NCBI GenBank assembly: GCA_023388075.1
Contig: JAEWGX010000078.1
Span: 1-15,598, forward strand
Length of the DNA stretch: 15,598 nt
Direction of reading: 5' to 3'
Origin: Pseudomonadota bacterium
Lineage (GTDB): Bacteria; Pseudomonadota; Gammaproteobacteria; Burkholderiales; Burkholderiaceae_E
The stretch's first letter is position 1, and each line of letters opens with the position of its first letter. Shown piece after piece: positions 14,396 through 15,598 of the stretch. The position numbers were made by a program, and so were the translations under genes. The notes beneath the pieces are model-generated. The model was given only the letters and a program-made list of their open reading frames with translations, made no database searches and was not told where the DNA came from.

Positions 14396-15365
14396 AGCCG
14401 TAGCTGCGCAGGTGGGCGGCGTCCTTGGACCAGCCGCCGCGCACCTGCACCCACAGCGTGAGGAACACCGGGCCTCCGAAGAGCTTCTCCATGTCCTGGC
14501 GCGCCTCGCTGGCGATGCGCTTGATGCGTTCGCCGCCCTTGCCCAGGATCATCGGCTTGTGCGCCCGCCGCTCCACGACGATGGTGGCCGCGATGCGCCT
14601 GACGGCACGCCGGGCCGCACCGGGATCCGTAGTCCCCGTCGGGGTGCGGTCCGCGCGCAGCCCGGCGCTGGTGGCGCTCGATTCGCGTTCTTCCAGCTCG
14701 AACCGGTCGATCACGACCGTGCTCTCGTAGGGCAGCTCGTCGCCGAGCAGGCGGAACAGCTTCTCGCGCACGAGCTCGGCGGCGAGGAACCGCTCGGAGC
14801 GGTCGGTCAGCATATCCTCGTCGTAGGCGGGTGGCCCGATCGGCAGCCGCTGCGTCACCACCGCGACGAGCTCGTCGATGCCGTAGCCGGTGCGCGCGCT
14901 GATCGGCACGATGGCGTCGATTCCCGGCGCCGCCTCCGCGATCCGCGCGATCACCGGCAGCACGTCGTCGCGCCGCGCCAGCTGGTCGACCTTGTTCAAC
15001 GCCAGCACCACCGGCACGCCGGCCGGCGCGAGCCTCAGTACCTGCGCATCGGCCGGCGTCCACCCGCTCGCCTGCGCCACCATGACCACCACGTCGGCCT
15101 CCTGCGCGGTGGCCTGGGCGGTGCGGTTGAGAAGCTGGTTGAGCGCGCCGGCGTTGCGGGTCTGGTATCCGGGCGAATCGACCAGGATCAGCTGGGCGTC
15201 CTCTCGCGTGAGTACCCCCAGCACCCGGTGCCGGGTGGTCTGCGGCCGGTCGGCCGTGATGGAGACCGCCTGGCCGACCAGGTGGTTGAGCAGCGTCGAC
15301 TTGCCGGTGTTGGGCCGGCCGACGATGGCGACGCGGCCGCAGCGATAGGCGGCTTCTGTGGACAT
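14388..15365 (-). CDS. era: GTPase Era, with an insertion next to the KH domain
   Basis: A 325-residue Era, the GTPase that binds the 3' end of 16S rRNA during 30S maturation. The GTPase motifs are complete: G1 GRPNTGKST (16-24), G2 around T43-T44, G3 DSPG (63-66), G4 NKVD (124-127) and G5 SAR (156-158). The C-terminal KH domain carries GKGGERIKRI (275-284) and LWVQVRGGWSKD (304-315). Era is usually about 300 residues; the surplus is a Ser/Thr/Arg/Gly-rich stretch at about 228-256, between the VVIDRFELEE strand and RRIAATIVVERR, where the KH strands are normally joined by a short turn. The frame is intact across it. The ATG at 15365 follows the presumed rnc tail after 55 bases, the common rnc-era order. 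Confidence 0.96.
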   Translation of the reverse strand: MSTEAAYRCGRVAIVGRPNTGKSTLLNHLVGQAVSITADRPQTTRHRVLGVLTREDAQLILVDSPGYQTRNAGALNQLLNRTAQATAQEADVVVMVAQASGWTPADAQVLRLAPAGVPVVLALNKVDQLARRDDVLPVIARIAEAAPGIDAIVPISARTGYGIDELVAVVTQRLPIGPPAYDEDMLTDRSERFLAAELVREKLFRLLGDELPYESTVVIDRFELEERESSATSAGLRADRTPTGTTDPGAARRAVRRIAATIVVERRAHKPMILGKGGERIKRIASEARQDMEKLFGGPVFLTLWVQVRGGWSKDAAHLRSYGYE

Positions 15366-15397
15366 CCGGTGAATGCGAGCGTCGTACCGCGCCTGGA

Positions 15398-15418
15398 GCT
15401 GCCGAAACTTCCGACAGC
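15398..15418 (-). other. hairpin between the presumed rnc tail and era
   Basis: The minus strand (15418 to 15398) reads GCTGTCGG-AAGTT-TCGGCAGC, an 8-bp stem with two G-U pairs that could extend by two more pairs. It starts two bases after the stop codon of the upstream gene and ends 32 bases before the era start. The G-U pairs make it more stable in the minus-strand transcript than in the opposite strand. There is no T-run. It could be an RNA-processing or stability element, unproven. Confidence 0.4.
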
Positions 15419-15420
15419 CC

Positions 15421-15598
15421 TCAGAGCGCTGCGGAGCGGCCCGGGGACGTCGACGCGTCGCCGTCCGGCTCCGGAGCCCCCTTGGCCGCGACCGGCGCCG
15501 GAGCGGATCGCGGCGCCGGCGAGCGCGGAGCCGGAGCCGCCGTGGCGGGGCCGTTGCCCGGGGCCGGGCCGTTGCCCGCGGCGGGACCGTTCGAGGAC
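15421..15598 (-). CDS. rnc: Pro/Ala-rich C-terminal tail of an upstream gene, probably ribonuclease III (rnc), cut by window edge
   Basis: An open minus-strand frame enters at 15597 and stops with TGA at 15423-15421, giving 58 residues. The residues are almost all Ala, Pro, Gly, Ser, Asn and Arg, with three NGPA units at the beginning, then an acidic EPDGD patch and SPGRSAAL at the end. No RNase III catalytic or double-stranded-RNA-binding segment is inside the window, so the identification rests on position: rnc is directly upstream of era in most proteobacteria, and several betaproteobacterial RNase III proteins (for example in Burkholderia) have long Pro/Ala-rich tails. The other minus frame also runs through but lacks a sensible end. 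Frame choice is supported by composition and repeat regularity. Confidence 0.6.
   Translation of the reverse strand, partial: SSNGPAAGNGPAPGNGPATAAPAPRSPAPRSAPAPVAAKGAPEPDGDASTSPGRSAAL
15548..15598. repeat. 18-bp-period tandem repeat in the presumed rnc tail
   Basis: GGGCCGTTGCCCG occurs at 15548-15560 and 15566-15578, and a diverged copy (GGACCGTT) begins at 15584, keeping the 18-base period. The repeat codes on the minus strand for a six-residue unit of the form GNGPA plus one residue. It may continue beyond the right edge. Confidence 0.7.

Noticed and set aside
12884..14461. A 525-codon plus-strand open frame opposite pdxJ and recO
   Set aside because: It is antisense to two highly conserved genes, with no recognisable domain or ribosome-binding site.
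1..15598. A defence system, CRISPR array, toxin-antitoxin pair, prophage or transposon
   Set aside because: Every sizeable coding region is accounted for by a recognisable family, and no nuclease-helicase, reverse transcriptase, integrase, transposase or spaced repeat array was found. YaeQ has a nuclease-like fold but no defence partner here.

Overview
The window looks like chromosomal DNA from a high-GC (by eye about 70%) proteobacterium, most likely a betaproteobacterium. The evidence is the minus-strand gene order (RNase III tail)-era-recO-pdxJ-acpS-nagZ-uvrC with pgsA further on, the long Pro/Ala-rich tail on the presumed RNase III, and a YaeQ protein close to the proteobacterial family. 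Genus cannot be fixed from the sequence alone. I see no tRNA or rRNA gene, CRISPR array, insertion sequence, integrase or phage gene.

Layout from the right edge, reading the minus strand. At 15598-15421 is the C-terminal tail of an upstream gene, probably rnc. It is followed by a tightly packed housekeeping block: era (15365-14388), recO (14395-13706), pdxJ (13648-12893), acpS (12885-12466), nagZ (12469-11468) and uvrC (11462-9576). These overlap by 4-8 bases or are separated by no more than about 60 bases, so they are probably co-transcribed. They cover ribosome assembly, recombination and excision repair, vitamin B6 synthesis, acyl-carrier-protein activation and peptidoglycan recycling.

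Between uvrC and pgsA (571 to the left edge, minus), which are neighbours in many proteobacteria, lie about 9 kb of less characterised genes. First comes an EamA-family transporter (9420-8509, minus). Next is an uncharacterised membrane operon (8394-4580, minus): a von Willebrand factor A protein, a DUF2157 protein, a DUF4401 protein and a GDYXXLXY-domain protein. All four are joined by 4-8 base overlaps, and a YaeQ-family gene follows (4560-4024). Facing them on the plus strand is a two-gene unit, a DUF1800 lipoprotein (827-2566) and a DUF1501 protein with a twin-arginine-like signal (2563-3987), overlapping by ATGA.

The parts most worth a second look are the four-gene VWA/DUF2157/DUF4401/GDYXXLXY operon, which has the architecture of a membrane complex of unknown function, and the secreted DUF1800-DUF1501 pair. 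Smaller oddities are a roughly 29-residue low-complexity insertion in Era next to its KH domain, and an 18-bp-period repeat that encodes the Gly-Asn-Gly-Pro-Ala tail of the presumed RNase III. None of these families is new as such; what may be undescribed is their joint role and these local sequence elaborations.
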